DNA of 64,000 nt from assembly GCA_026710945.1 (NCBI GenBank), contig JAPOQA010000059.1, forward strand, positions 85,265 through 149,264. The letters run 5' to 3'. This stretch comes from Chloroflexota bacterium. Its GTDB lineage: Bacteria > Chloroflexota > UBA11872 > VXOZ01. The notes beneath the pieces were generated by a model. The model saw only the letters and a list, made by a program, of their open reading frames with translations, was not told the origin of the DNA and did not search any database. Made by a program: the position numbers and the translations under genes. Shown here one piece after another: positions 51,124 to 59,756 of this stretch (positions are counted from its first letter, which is position 1; each line of letters starts with the position of its first letter).

Positions 51124-52994
51124 GAGGCAATCCCTTGCGTTTCCAGGAGCAGGACGAGAAGCCCGAATATGGCGAGCATTGCGATTGCAATGTAATAGCG
51201 CCGCTCCGCCGCGGTGGAGGTTCTGCCGAGAAACGCCAGGCAACGTCCCAAGAGCAGGAGCAGGCCGTTAGGCGGCACGAGAAGGCGGTCCGCAGCGCCG
51301 CCGATTGTCCGGGTTATGGATGCCAGTTGCCGCCGATCCCGAGGATGCATGCGCCGCAAGAGCACTACGGCAATCACACCGACGCCGCCTACCAGTGCCG
51401 TAGAGAGCGTGCTCGGCACCAAATGCGCAGCCCAAGAGAACGTCGCCTGATCCGACATAGTGGCGTGGCTTATCGTCGTGACCGCCGGCCAGACAAGTAC
51501 GGAAAACTGCCACTGCAATACTGCCATGACAGTTCCCCCTGCGACAAGAAGCCACACGAGACTTCCCTGGCCGAGCAAGACTTCCGCTCTGCGCACCGAG
51601 GTGAGTGGTGGATTGACAAAGAGGCGCTGCATCCAGCGCCCAAAGGTAACGATAACTGTGATACCAAAGAGAACTATGAGAGCCTGCAGGGGAATTGCCC
51701 AGGTCTCTCTATCAATTGCCAAGTAGAGGAATGAACGCGAAGCGGCGCTCAAGGGGAGAACCACTCCTGCGAGCGCTGCAATGCCGATAACTACGGTGGC
51801 TGCCGGCAAGGCCCAAATGGCGCGCTGGCTCTGGCGGTGTATCGCCAAGAGCGACGGCCCCGCCGCCGCGACCAGCGCCATGCCGATGCCCCCACTGAAG
51901 ACGATCAGCGCCGCCGCGGCTATGGCCTGGTACGTGCCTACGGCAACCGCCACCGCGATGAGGCCGGCGTGACCGATCCAATTAACGGCGAGCAGGGAGG
52001 CGAGCCTGCCTAATGCAAGCATTGCGGCAATCGAGAGCGCCAAGCTCAGACCGCCGACAATGAGCAACGGGTTCGACCACGGAAGGAACGGCTCCGGACC
52101 GGAGAGCACGAGAAACCGCGCGACTACGTACATGGTTCCTAGCAGCATGATACCCGCCACATTCGCGTAAATTGGCGCGAGATGACTGCGCAGGGAGGCC
52201 GCCCAACCGTGAAAGGGAGGCCAACTTGCCCGAGCGGCCACGGAGGCCAATACGAGACCCACGACCAGTGCATCGAAGGCGCCGGAAGGAATGTCGCCGT
52301 AGAGATATTGGTCGCTCCGGCGAGAAATGATAAGAATTGCCGCAAGCAGACCGTAACCGGAAAAGTGGCTCACCATGAGCAAGCGCACCGCCGCCGCACT
52401 TACCTGCGGGCGTTCTTCCCGGGGTAATACGGCCAGGAAGTAACTGGTCAAGCCCAGCGCTTCCCAAAACACGTAGAGAAAGAGCAGGTTCTCGGAGAGC
52501 ACCAAGCCTCCGTAGGCGCAGAGCGTGAGAAGGATGCAAGCGTAGGCTCTACCCATTTGATCTCGCGGGAGATGCGCCGCCGGAAGAATCCAAAGAAAGC
52601 AGAGCAATATCGCTGCGCCAAGCCAGAGAAAGAGCAGGCTTACGGAGTCGAGCCGAAAGGCCAGCACGATTGCGTTGTTGAGGAGCGAGAGCCAGGGTCC
52701 GACTTCGACTTCCCACGGCGCTTCGGCGCCAAGCGCCGCGTAGACGCTGATCTGCACGAGGAGCCCGGCAATGGCAACCGTGGCAACAATGGGATATACC
52801 TCAATCCATGTGTTAGAGAGACGGAGCGCAACCACGAGCGGTCTCAGCCAACGCCACCGCAGCAAGCGTTGCTGCAGCCACGTGCTTCCCCGCACGACAT
52901 AGTCGGCACCGATGAAAAGCAAGCTGAGGCCGAGGAACACCGCCGCCGGCCCAAACAGCCAGGGGTGCGGCACACTAAAGAAGAGATTCTGCAC
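51120..52994 (-). CDS. Complex I-like proton-pumping subunit (NuoL/HyfB type)
   Basis: 624 residues with about 15–16 helices. Antiporter signatures: LFLYVFWEALGLTSYFLAVL (the Glu of TM5 as in W-E-L-M-G), SWPPFHGWAASLRSHLAPIYANVAGIMLLG (the PFHxWL…P.Y…H motif, with ASL in place of PDA), and LALGRLASLLAVNWIGHAGLI. The C-terminal lateral helix of true NuoL is not obvious. It heads a three-gene unit with overlaps of 4 and 14 bp. Such modules can couple ion flow to another redox or transport partner. Confidence 0.82.
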   Translation of the reverse strand: MQNLFFSVPHPWLFGPAAVFLGLSLLFIGADYVVRGSTWLQQRLLRWRWLRPLVVALRLSNTWIEVYPIVATVAIAGLLVQISVYAALGAEAPWEVEVGPWLSLLNNAIVLAFRLDSVSLLFLWLGAAILLCFLWILPAAHLPRDQMGRAYACILLTLCAYGGLVLSENLLFLYVFWEALGLTSYFLAVLPREERPQVSAAAVRLLMVSHFSGYGLLAAILIISRRSDQYLYGDIPSGAFDALVVGLVLASVAARASWPPFHGWAASLRSHLAPIYANVAGIMLLGTMYVVARFLVLSGPEPFLPWSNPLLIVGGLSLALSIAAMLALGRLASLLAVNWIGHAGLIAVAVAVGTYQAIAAAALIVFSGGIGMALVAAAGPSLLAIHRQSQRAIWALPAATVVIGIAALAGVVLPLSAASRSFLYLAIDRETWAIPLQALIVLFGITVIVTFGRWMQRLFVNPPLTSVRRAEVLLGQGSLVWLLVAGGTVMAVLQWQFSVLVWPAVTTISHATMSDQATFSWAAHLVPSTLSTALVGGVGVIAVVLLRRMHPRDRRQLASITRTIGGAADRLLVPPNGLLLLLGRCLAFLGRTSTAAERRYYIAIAMLAIFGLLVLLLETQGIAS

Positions 52995-53092
52995 GGCCTC
53001 TGCGCTTTCGATCTGCAGTGAGGAGGCTGTTCCCTACCCATGCAGCAAGGATTCGCCGACTGTCTGCTCTCAATTGTACTGCGGGCCCTCGG

Positions 53093-53113
53093 CCGCGCGC
53101 CCCTGGCGCGCGG
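53093..53113. other. Perfect GC hairpin upstream of the complex I-like unit
   Basis: Nine-bp stem CCGCGCGCC/GGCGCGCGG with loop CCT, in the 164-bp gap between the UbiD stop and the NuoL-like start (both minus). No T-run on either side. It could slow transcription leaving ubiD or affect the leader of the next gene. Confidence 0.5.
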
Positions 53114-53158
53114 AGTCTTCCTATAGCTCTCTCAGAATTAGGTAGCAAAGCAAGGGTA

Positions 53159-54622
53159 TCAGACGCGAAAATACTCCTGCCAGCGGCGCGTCACCCGTTC
53201 CGCGATCTCCGGGCTCATTACGATGTCTTCCGGCCACTCGCGGGTAAAGCCCTCTTCCGCCGTCTTGCGGGTGGCATCCACGCCCAACTTGCCGCCATAG
53301 TTCGGCAGCGGCGCCGCGTGGTCGAGCGAATCCACTGGCCCTTCTACAATCACCGTATCCCGCTTCCAATCGACGTTGTTCCCCATGCGGAAGAGGACCT
53401 CGGACGTATCCTGCACGTCAATGTCGTCATCTACCACCACAATGAGTTTGACGCACATCATCTGATGTAGGCTCCAAAGAGCGTACATGGTCTTGCGCGC
53501 GTGACCGGGAAAGCGCTTCTTAATGGAAACGAAGACAATATTGTGAAAGACGCCTTCGTCCGGCAGGGCAATGTCATGGACCTCCGGGACCATCATCTTG
53601 ATGAGCGGCAGGAAGATGCGCTCGGTGGCCTTGCCCATGTAGAGGTCTTCCATCGGCGGGCGGCCCACAATGATGGTGACGTACATCGGGTCGCGCCGGT
53701 GCGTAATGGCCGTAATGTGAAAGACAGGGTACTGGTCCGCTATCGAGTAATAGCCCGTGTGGTCGCCGAATGGACCCTCAGTCGCGTATTCGCCGGGTTC
53801 CACGTAGCCCTCGAGCACGATCTCGCTGTTAGCGGGCACCATCACGTCCACGGTCTTGCCCTTGACGAGTTGCACCGGCCCGCCGCGCAAGAATCCGGCA
53901 AAGAGAAACTCATCGATGCCTTGCGGCAGCGGCGCGGTGCCGGAATACACCGCCGCCGGTTCCGCGCCGAGCGCCACCGCCAGTTGCAGCCGTTCCTTCT
54001 TTTCCACGCTGTCGTCGTAGTGCTCGCGCCCGCCTTTGTGCCGCTGCCAGTGCATGGCTGTGGTGTTCTTGCTAAGCACCTGCATGCGGTAGCAGCCCAC
54101 GTTGCGCTTGCCGGTATTCGGATCATAGCTGCACACGAGCGGCAGGGTGATATATTTCCCCGCATCCAGCGGCCAGCATTTGATGATGGGCAGCATGCCC
54201 AGGTCCACGTCGTCGCCGGTCAGCACGACCTCCTGGCAGGGCGCAGAATTCACTACTTTGGGCGCAATGCGCGACAATTTAAACAGTTCGCCGCCGGCCT
54301 GCAACTTGGCGGCGAGTCCTTCCGGCGGGCCGCCCAGCGCGATGCCCAGGAGGTTTTCCAGCTTCTGCGGCAGCTCTTCCCACGAATCGGACCCGAGCGC
54401 CCACGCCGTGCGTTGCTCCGAGCCAAAAGTGTTGATGAGCAGCGGTATGTCCGAGCCCTGTACGTTCTCGAAGAGCAGCGCGGGCCCTCCCGCTTTGGTG
54501 ACGCGGTCGGTTATCTCCGTAATCTCTAGCTCGGGGTCTACCGTCGCCGTAATGCGCTGTAACTCCCCTTTGCCTTCAAGGAACGCGACGTATTCGCGGA
54601 GGTCTTTGAACGTGGGTGGCAT
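53159..54622 (-). CDS. UbiD family prenylated-FMN-dependent decarboxylase
   Basis: 487 residues, typical of bacterial UbiD. Family motifs include KYITLPLVCSYDPNTGKRNVGCYRMQ, EGPFGDHTGYYS (active-site Glu region) and GRPPMEDLYMGKATERIFLPL. UbiD enzymes use prenylated FMN, made by UbiX, to (de)carboxylate aromatic or unsaturated acids, for example in ubiquinone or menaquinone synthesis. Here no ubiX or quinone genes are near, so the substrate is unclear; the nearby complex I-like module makes a quinone link possible. ATG at 54622 with AGGAGG upstream. Confidence 0.9.
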   Translation of the reverse strand: MPPTFKDLREYVAFLEGKGELQRITATVDPELEITEITDRVTKAGGPALLFENVQGSDIPLLINTFGSEQRTAWALGSDSWEELPQKLENLLGIALGGPPEGLAAKLQAGGELFKLSRIAPKVVNSAPCQEVVLTGDDVDLGMLPIIKCWPLDAGKYITLPLVCSYDPNTGKRNVGCYRMQVLSKNTTAMHWQRHKGGREHYDDSVEKKERLQLAVALGAEPAAVYSGTAPLPQGIDEFLFAGFLRGGPVQLVKGKTVDVMVPANSEIVLEGYVEPGEYATEGPFGDHTGYYSIADQYPVFHITAITHRRDPMYVTIIVGRPPMEDLYMGKATERIFLPLIKMMVPEVHDIALPDEGVFHNIVFVSIKKRFPGHARKTMYALWSLHQMMCVKLIVVVDDDIDVQDTSEVLFRMGNNVDWKRDTVIVEGPVDSLDHAAPLPNYGGKLGVDATRKTAEEGFTREWPEDIVMSPEIAERVTRRWQEYFRV

Positions 54623-54686
54623 CTGAGGTGTGCATTCCTCCTAAAAAGCTTCGTGCCAGGCCTGACTCGTGCTCCGACACGGGGAG

Positions 54687-54814
54687 GCGGGGGACAAGCC
54701 CCCGCGCTACTCCCCTGGGAGCCGCCAGTTCCGTCATTCCGGCGAAAGCCGGAATCCATCTTTTCTTCGTTCCATACGCCCTCAACCCACTGCGGGGGAC
54801 AAGCCCCGCGCTAC
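54687..54814. repeat. Two type-A REPs and a CCGGAATGAC repeat upstream of ubiD
   Basis: Minus-orientation type-A REPs at 54687–54710 and 54792–54814 (the latter one C short in the stem) enclose a copy of the GTCATTCCGGCGAAAGCCGG inverted repeat at 54733–54760. That last element recurs at 62514, 62610 and 62716. Confidence 0.8.
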
Positions 54815-54864
54815 GTTTAATCCGTACGTAATCCGGCGCGGGTTGCGGAACTACGATATCGGAT

Positions 54865-54999
54865 CGCAGGTTACAAACCTACGCTACCGGACCGCAGGTT
54901 ACAGACCTACGCTGCCGGGCCACAGGTTGCGAACCTACGCTACTGGGCCGCAGGTTGCGGACCTACGCTGCCGGGCCGCAGGTTTCAAACCTGCGCTAC
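54865..54999. repeat. Five type-B REPs in a strict 28-bp tandem array
   Basis: Units start at 54865, 54893, 54921, 54949 and 54977: a 23-nt REP (minus orientation, ending GCTAC or GCTGC) plus a 5-nt spacer, CGGxC or similar. Units 1–4 carry stem mutations (AACCTAC instead of AACCTGC); unit 5, next to the aldolase gene, has the intact stem. This graded decay suggests serial copying from the gene-proximal unit. The last REP includes the stop codon of the aldolase gene. Confidence 0.85.
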
Positions 55000-55670
55000 T
55001 GGGTCTCCATCTCTTGCCGGGCTTGCATTATGGCCGCCCGCATCGCTCGCGTCGCTGCCGTTACGCGTTCGAATTCACCGTCCAGACGCTGCCAATCCAG
55101 CAGTCCCGCGCCGACGCCGAGCGCCAAGGCGCCGCTCTTGATGTATGTCCCGGCGTTCTCGATTGTGATCCCACCGGTCGGCAGTAAAGGAATCTGACCA
55201 AAGGGGCCCTGCAGGTCCTTGAAGAACTGCGGTCCGACAATATTGGCGGGAAATACTTTTACGATGTCCGCGCCTGCCCGCAGAGCGGTGAACACCTCCG
55301 TGGGCGTGAACGCGCCGGGGACCACCATGCAGTCGTGCTCGTTGGCAAACGCTACGATCGCGGTATCGAGGTGCGGCGAGACGAAGAACTCCGCTCCGGC
55401 GGCCAGTGCTTGCTCGGCCTCCGCTACGGAGAGCACCGTACCTGCGCCAATCGCCATCTGCTCGCCCAGCGCGTCGTGCAGCGCGGCGATCATGTCCAAC
55501 GCGTGGGGCGTATTGAGCGTGATTTCCATCACGTTCACGTCCGCTGCCAGCAGCGCCTCGCCAATGGGCACCGCCCACTCAGGAGGCACGCCCCGGATGA
55601 TCATGACCATTCCGGCTGCCTCGGTGCGCGCTACCTGCGCCTGCGCGCGTACACTCTGCAAAGTTTGCAC
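54996..55670 (-). CDS. eda: KDPG/KHG aldolase (2-dehydro-3-deoxyphosphogluconate aldolase)
   Basis: 224 residues. The class I aldolase motifs are present: MIIRGVPPEWAVPIGEALL, MEITLNTPHALD (catalytic Glu), GAGTVLSVAEAEQA, FFVSPHLD, VVPGAFTPTE and the Schiff-base Lys in ADIVKVFPANIVG (about 138), then PTGGI. It splits KDPG into pyruvate and glyceraldehyde-3-phosphate in Entner–Doudoroff or uronate degradation. No edd or kdgK is nearby. The start is GTG at 55670. The TAG stop (54998–54996) is part of a REP element. Confidence 0.93.
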   Translation of the reverse strand: MQTLQSVRAQAQVARTEAAGMVMIIRGVPPEWAVPIGEALLAADVNVMEITLNTPHALDMIAALHDALGEQMAIGAGTVLSVAEAEQALAAGAEFFVSPHLDTAIVAFANEHDCMVVPGAFTPTEVFTALRAGADIVKVFPANIVGPQFFKDLQGPFGQIPLLPTGGITIENAGTYIKSGALALGVGAGLLDWQRLDGEFERVTAATRAMRAAIMQARQEMETQ

Positions 55671-55845
55671 TGTTAGAGTCCCAGTTTGTGTTTTCGTCTG
55701 CTACCCAATTGTTGTACTCCCGTCATTACTTTATGGAGAGCAGGCTATTCTCTAAGAATGCGAGAGCACCTTCTAGTCGCATCTTACTCAATTGCAACGC
55801 AAGTCTATCAGACTGCCACCGCCACTCTGAAGGGCATTTAGGTGC

Positions 55846-56349
55846 CTATTCGTGCTCTCCCGCCAACACGCTCATCACCTTAGACGGCAATGCAACGATG
55901 TCTACCATGTCGTCAAGTTTCTTGGTTAGTTTGTACGTAACTGCTTGGCCTTCCGCCATCCGCACCAACGTTCCCGCCCGGTATTCAGCAACCGCGCCTT
56001 TTCGCCACATATTGAACACCACCTGGCGGGGACATATGCCAAGACACAGGAGATAGTCGTATCCCCGATCCAAGCGCACGTGATTGAATTGAAAAGTTTG
56101 GTTCGCACCTAAGGATGCTGTCTTGACTTCAAACAACAACGATTCAACACGAAGATCGGTTCGGGATGTCCGCTTGCCATTTCCCACTGAAATGCCGTGC
56201 TGTTCCAAGTAGCGTCGAATGAACGTCTCCCCAATTTCACCTCGATTAGTATTGCCAAGCATGCGGTACCCGATTAGCGGAGAGTCCTGCCAGATATCTT
56301 CCGGCGCGTGTTCTCGAATGATGTGAGCTAACAAATCTACCGCGTTCAT
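55846..56349 (-). CDS. Putative restriction endonuclease (PD-(D/E)XK fold)
   Basis: 167 residues. GEIGETFIRRYLEQHG (Glu41 region) and TDLRVESLLFEVKTAS give a PD-(D/E)XK pattern: Asp65, Glu74 and Lys76 (E-V-K). FNHVRLDRGYDYLLCLGICP follows, an arrangement frequent in small restriction enzymes. The ATG overlaps the stop of the upstream DNA methyltransferase by 4 bp, the typical form of a compact restriction-modification cassette. The sequence is more AT-rich than its surroundings, indicating acquisition. Recognition site unknown. Confidence 0.72.
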   Translation of the reverse strand: MNAVDLLAHIIREHAPEDIWQDSPLIGYRMLGNTNRGEIGETFIRRYLEQHGISVGNGKRTSRTDLRVESLLFEVKTASLGANQTFQFNHVRLDRGYDYLLCLGICPRQVVFNMWRKGAVAEYRAGTLVRMAEGQAVTYKLTKKLDDMVDIVALPSKVMSVLAGEHE

Positions 56350-57101
56350 TCTGGTGGTTCCCAGGCACCCCGCGAGGCCCCCTTCTTCCAGAATACGAGA
56401 AAGTAGGAGTGGTTCTTCCTCGCGTGGACCTGCCTTACTGTGCGGCTGACGCCAGGTCGGTTGTTTCTGACCACGACAAATAGGTCTTCAGGGATGAATC
56501 CTAGCCTACGGTACGACTCCATGATTTCTACATGAGTGAAGCGTTGACGATTTGAGCACACTTCGTCCTGGCACTTGACGATCAAGACTCCTTGATCGCG
56601 CAGTACTCTGTGGGCCTCTGCGCCCGCATCCACGTACAGTTCCAATACTGCTTCATGGTACTTCTTGGTTGTGTTATTGCCTGTTTCGTTGTTCCGATAG
56701 TATTGCTCAAATGCGCTTTGGCTCTGATGGGCCGTGCCGCCTGGAGAATGCATGTAGGGCGGATCGAGAACCACACAATCGATCTCACCATCCTCATAGG
56801 GCAAGTCGCGACAATCTACTCCGGTCTGGATGTCAGTTCCGAGAACTTTGTATTGGTTCTCAGGAACGTTGCGCCAAAAGACCCCATCACCGTAGGTTAC
56901 ATCTGCAATCAAGCTGAACTTCGGGACATAAAGTGACAGAATCTGCGGGAAAACGCTTTCGTTTCCCCCCACGTGTGCGCTTAGAACGAGTTCGTTTGTC
57001 GGCAAACCGTTTTGGACGATCCGAGCACGTTTCTTGGTTTGTGTAGGCTGATAGGAAGCATTTGGCATGGCGATTGCGTTCCTGGTCTGCTCCTCGTGCA
57101 T
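56346..57101 (-). CDS. DNA methyltransferase (DPPY motif, N6-adenine or N4-cytosine)
   Basis: 251 residues. SAM-binding motif I is LIADVTYGDGVFW (about 65–77), an uncommon DVTYGxGVFW form, and the catalytic motif IV is VVLDPPYMHSP (DPPY 113–116). The order I before IV without a long insert suggests a small methylase with a weak target-recognition region between IV and the C-terminus. The end FLVFWKK fits motif X-like or closing strands. Starts at ATG 57101 or ATG 57068; neither has a decisive ribosome site. Coupled to the endonuclease gene by a 4-bp overlap. It should protect the host from that enzyme. Confidence 0.85.
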   Translation of the reverse strand: MHEEQTRNAIAMPNASYQPTQTKKRARIVQNGLPTNELVLSAHVGGNESVFPQILSLYVPKFSLIADVTYGDGVFWRNVPENQYKVLGTDIQTGVDCRDLPYEDGEIDCVVLDPPYMHSPGGTAHQSQSAFEQYYRNNETGNNTTKKYHEAVLELYVDAGAEAHRVLRDQGVLIVKCQDEVCSNRQRFTHVEIMESYRRLGFIPEDLFVVVRNNRPGVSRTVRQVHARKNHSYFLVFWKKGASRGAWEPPE

Positions 57102-57392
57102 GCCAGCATGTTTTTTGGTTTTCGGTACAACTTTCGTCGGTCGTCTGGGCGGATGCGCATTCCGCGCGGCGTTATGGATTGAGTCGGTCTTACCCTACAT
57201 GCGCCTCTTGCTTTTTGCAGTTGCCAATGCCTTCGAATTCCACCCGGACACGATAGCACCCGCGTCTCTTTTTGCGACGTAGCTTTCTATACTATAACCT
57301 ACTCCCCGTCGCTTGATACGCTGTGTCGTGTGCGCGGTCATCTACGCATTTGCGCTTCTCTGCCAGATAGGCATCCATCGCCGTGTATCGGT

Positions 57393-58079
57393 CTACGGTG
57401 CGGCGCCGCAGGCTTCCAGGTGGCGGCGGAGGATCTTTTCCGCACGCTGGCGGATAGCGCGCACGGCTTGCGGGCTGACGCCCATGCGCGCGGCGATATC
57501 CACCACGCGGCGGTCCTGCCAGTAGATGGCGTAGAGCACGGTTTTCTGCTTCGGTGTGAGCGCCTGCAGGGCTATTTCGAGCTCGGCGTGGATGGCCGGT
57601 TCCGCTGTGGGTTTCCCTTTGCGCAAGCACTGCTCGGCGAGGTAGGCCGTAATCTCATCGCTGAGCGACTGGTTATGGGCGGGATCCGGCGGCGCGATGC
57701 GCCGGGAGGTGCGGCCGAAGTTGTGCACGCGCCACTTGAGCATGGTGCACATGTAGGCTTCGAAGTTGCCGTTGCGCCGGTAGTCATACTCGTAGAGCAA
57801 CTCCAGAAAGAGGCGCTGCACCTCCTGGCGGGCGTCTTCAGCTTCCGAAGGCCGGAAGCTCCGCTTCAGACGCCGTATCTGGCGCTCCATCGGCAGACGC
57901 AAGCGGTCCATGAGCAGCATCTGGGCGGTGGTGTTGCCCTGCTTTGCCGCTTGCACCGTGACGAACAGTTCGTCAGGCAGATTTTGCCCGCGGCGCGGCT
58001 GCGCGGGCGTGGGCTCTTTCGCCACAGGCGCCGCTTTTGCCAACGGCGTCGCATTCATTAAGGGCATTGTCGCTGCCAT
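57393..58079 (-). CDS. Sigma-70 family RNA polymerase sigma factor-like protein, phage-linked
   Basis: 228 residues from ATG 58079 (GGAGAGGAAAG upstream); the longer frame to 58373 runs through repeats. Residues about 35–120 resemble sigma region 2 (KQGNTTAQMLLMDRLRLPMERQIRR … EDARQEVQRLFLELLYEYD), and 165–220 form a region 4 HTH (ALTPKQKTVLYAIYWQDRRVVDIAARMGVSPQAVRAI). It could direct transcription of the phage-like genes at 59.8–64 kb. Alternative: a non-canonical anti-activator using the HTH. It lies 290 bp downstream of the lexA-like gene on the same strand. Confidence 0.75.
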   Translation of the reverse strand: MAATMPLMNATPLAKAAPVAKEPTPAQPRRGQNLPDELFVTVQAAKQGNTTAQMLLMDRLRLPMERQIRRLKRSFRPSEAEDARQEVQRLFLELLYEYDYRRNGNFEAYMCTMLKWRVHNFGRTSRRIAPPDPAHNQSLSDEITAYLAEQCLRKGKPTAEPAIHAELEIALQALTPKQKTVLYAIYWQDRRVVDIAARMGVSPQAVRAIRQRAEKILRRHLEACGAAP

Positions 58080-58201
58080 TGCTCTTTCCTCTCCTTCGTT
58101 AGCTGGAACGGTTTCTGGTATGTAACGTTGGGTCGTATTGCGTAGGATCGTTTGGTGTAGGGGCGTTTCGCGAGGCGTGGTGCAGAGGCGCTTCACGAGG
58201 T

Positions 58202-58229
58202 GTAGGGGCGCTTCGCGAAGCGCCCCTAC
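58202..58229. repeat. Perfect 28-bp palindrome, GTAGGGGC family
   Basis: GTAGGGGCGCTTCG and its exact complement meet without spacer. Parts of the same unit lie to the left (GTAGGGGCGTTTCGCGAGGC at about 58157) and right (GGCGCCCCTACGGCG), so the element is locally multiplied. It lies between the lexA-like and sigma genes together with a TTCGACAAGCTCAGGACG repeat at 58278–58315. Confidence 0.78.
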
Positions 58230-58369
58230 GGCGCCCCTACGGCGTCGGACGTTCATCCGCATGTTGGGGGTTTTCCCGTTCGTCCTTCGGTCCTTCGACA
58301 AGCTCAGGACGAACGGTACGTACCATGCGCTCGGGATCCCTTGCTGTCGGCTCATGCTTGCGGCTCCCC

Positions 58370-58996
58370 TCATGCGAACACGCGGATCACGCCCACCACC
58401 TTGCCGAGAATGGTGATGTTGTCGCCGGGGAGCGTGGGGTAGTACGGGTTGGCGGGTACGAGAAAGACCTGTCCGCCGTCGCGCTGCAGGTGCTTCAGCG
58501 TGGCGGTGCCGTCCTCGCGCAAGGCCGCCACCATCTCGCCGTTCTCCGCGGCGGGCTGGGGGCGAAGGAGCACGTGGTCGCCGTCGCAGACGCAGGCATC
58601 CACCATGCTGTCGCCCTGCACGCGCAGCGCGTAGACGTCCGGGTGACGGGCGAAGACGCTATCCACGGTGAGCCAGTCCTCCACCGCCTCCACCGCTTCC
58701 ACGCCGGTACCGGCGGCAATCGTGCCGCGCACCGGCACGCGCGCCACGCCCAAGCCCTCCAGCATCTGGACCTGGGGCGTCAGCTCGTAGCTGCCCCAGG
58801 CCGTGCGGCGCAGGTAGCCCTTGGTCTCCAAGCGCTTCAGGTGGTGGTGCGCCGCCGCCGGTGCGCGCGCGCCGATGCAGCGGGCAATCTCTTCCAAGGT
58901 GGGCCAGCGTCCCTCCTGCTGCACGCGCGTGATAAACGTCAGCACCTGCCGTTGCTTGCCGGTTAGTGGCTTACCCGTCGTATGCGTTTCCTTCAT
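58370..58996 (-). CDS. lexA: LexA-type SOS/phage repressor
   Basis: 208 residues from ATG 58996 with AGGAAGG upstream. The N-terminal winged HTH is LTGKQRQVLTFITRVQQ … PTLEEIARCIG … HHHLKRLETKGYL. The self-cleavage site is Ala95-Gly96 in GTIAAG, with catalytic Ser130 (QGDSMVDA) and Lys168 (GTATLK). The 34-residue and 38-residue spacings match LexA. It would be cut when RecA is activated. Whether this is the host LexA or a prophage repressor cannot be decided; its neighbours (sigma-like gene and a divergent terminase block) favour a phage link. Confidence 0.88.
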   Translation of the reverse strand: MKETHTTGKPLTGKQRQVLTFITRVQQEGRWPTLEEIARCIGARAPAAAHHHLKRLETKGYLRRTAWGSYELTPQVQMLEGLGVARVPVRGTIAAGTGVEAVEAVEDWLTVDSVFARHPDVYALRVQGDSMVDACVCDGDHVLLRPQPAAENGEMVAALREDGTATLKHLQRDGGQVFLVPANPYYPTLPGDNITILGKVVGVIRVFA

Positions 58997-59100
58997 GTGC
59001 ACCTTCCTCTCTGTCGCCAACTATCGCTAACGAATGAATCTGTCATCGGGTGTCTCCGGTGTGGGAGACCTTTGCACAACTCAAGCCGGTAAGTGAGAAG

Positions 59101-59333
59101 ATCCCCTCACCCTAACCCTCTCCCCCAGGAGAGGGAACCGGAGCCGCTCCATGTTTGCTCGGTTCCGTGCTCTGCACTCTCTCCTGGGCGAGAGGGAACC
59201 GGAGCCGCTCCATGTTTGCTCGGTTCCGTACTCTGCACCCTCTCCCTGGGGGAGAGGGAACCGGAGCAGCTCAATGTTTGCTCGGTTCCGCGCTCTGCAC
59301 CCTCTCCCTGGGGGAGAGGGCCGGGGTGAGGGC
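59101..59333. repeat. Dispersed CTCTCCC repeat amplified in three 61–62-bp tandem units
   Basis: GAGAGGGAACCGGAGC units begin at 59129, 59190 and 59252, each ending GTTCCG(T/C)(G/A/C)CTCTGCAC, followed by the closing arm GGGGGAGAGGGCCGGGGTGAGG near 59312. The unit GGAACCG…CGGTTCC is itself an inverted repeat. Reading frames through it are by-products. The rest of 58997–59831 holds a partial type-A REP near 59432 and the repeat at 59639. Confidence 0.78.
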
Positions 59334-59638
59334 GAATCTTCACCGTTCCAGCCCAATTCCGCGTGCTCGTTAGAGTTGCGCAAAGCTCTCCTGAGGGAAA
59401 GAGGGTTTTCCTTGCTGCCACAAGGCAGGCCGTAGCGCGGGGGACAAACCCTCCGCTGCCCCCGTGCTCCGACACGGGACAGGCTTGGAGTCAAGGATAA
59501 GCACCGTCTTGGTCTAGTCATCGGCAACGGCCACATCATCATAAGGTTCCTCTCTGTCGCGCCGATGCAGCCTGTTCCCCAGCACAACACCTGCCAGTCC
59601 TCCCCTGTTCTCGTGCACTGTGGTTCCCTCGACGCCAC

Positions 59639-59692
59639 CGTTCGCCCTTCGACAGGCCTGTACTGAGCTTGTCGAAGGGCTCAGGGCGAACG
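59639..59692. repeat. Inverted TTCGACAGGC/GCTTGTCGAA repeat
   Basis: CGTTCGCCCTTCGACAGGC and, after 10 bp, GCTTGTCGAAGGG plus CAGGGCGAACG form a long imperfect palindrome, a full version of the repeat seen singly at 26498, 37149 and 58278. Confidence 0.75.
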
Positions 59693-59756
59693 GTGAGTCA
59701 CGCCATCGGCACCTGCCAGACCTCCCATGTTCGCGTCCTCTGCACGGCGTTTTTCC

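Noticed and set aside
54865-54999. Evenly spaced 28-bp repeats that look like a CRISPR array
   Set aside because: The period leaves only 5 nt between repeats, there are no unique spacers and no cas genes; the units are REPs.
59093-59435. Plus-strand ORFs with repeated REPEPLHVCSVP-like segments
   Set aside because: These are translations of a non-coding tandem repeat open in several frames at once.
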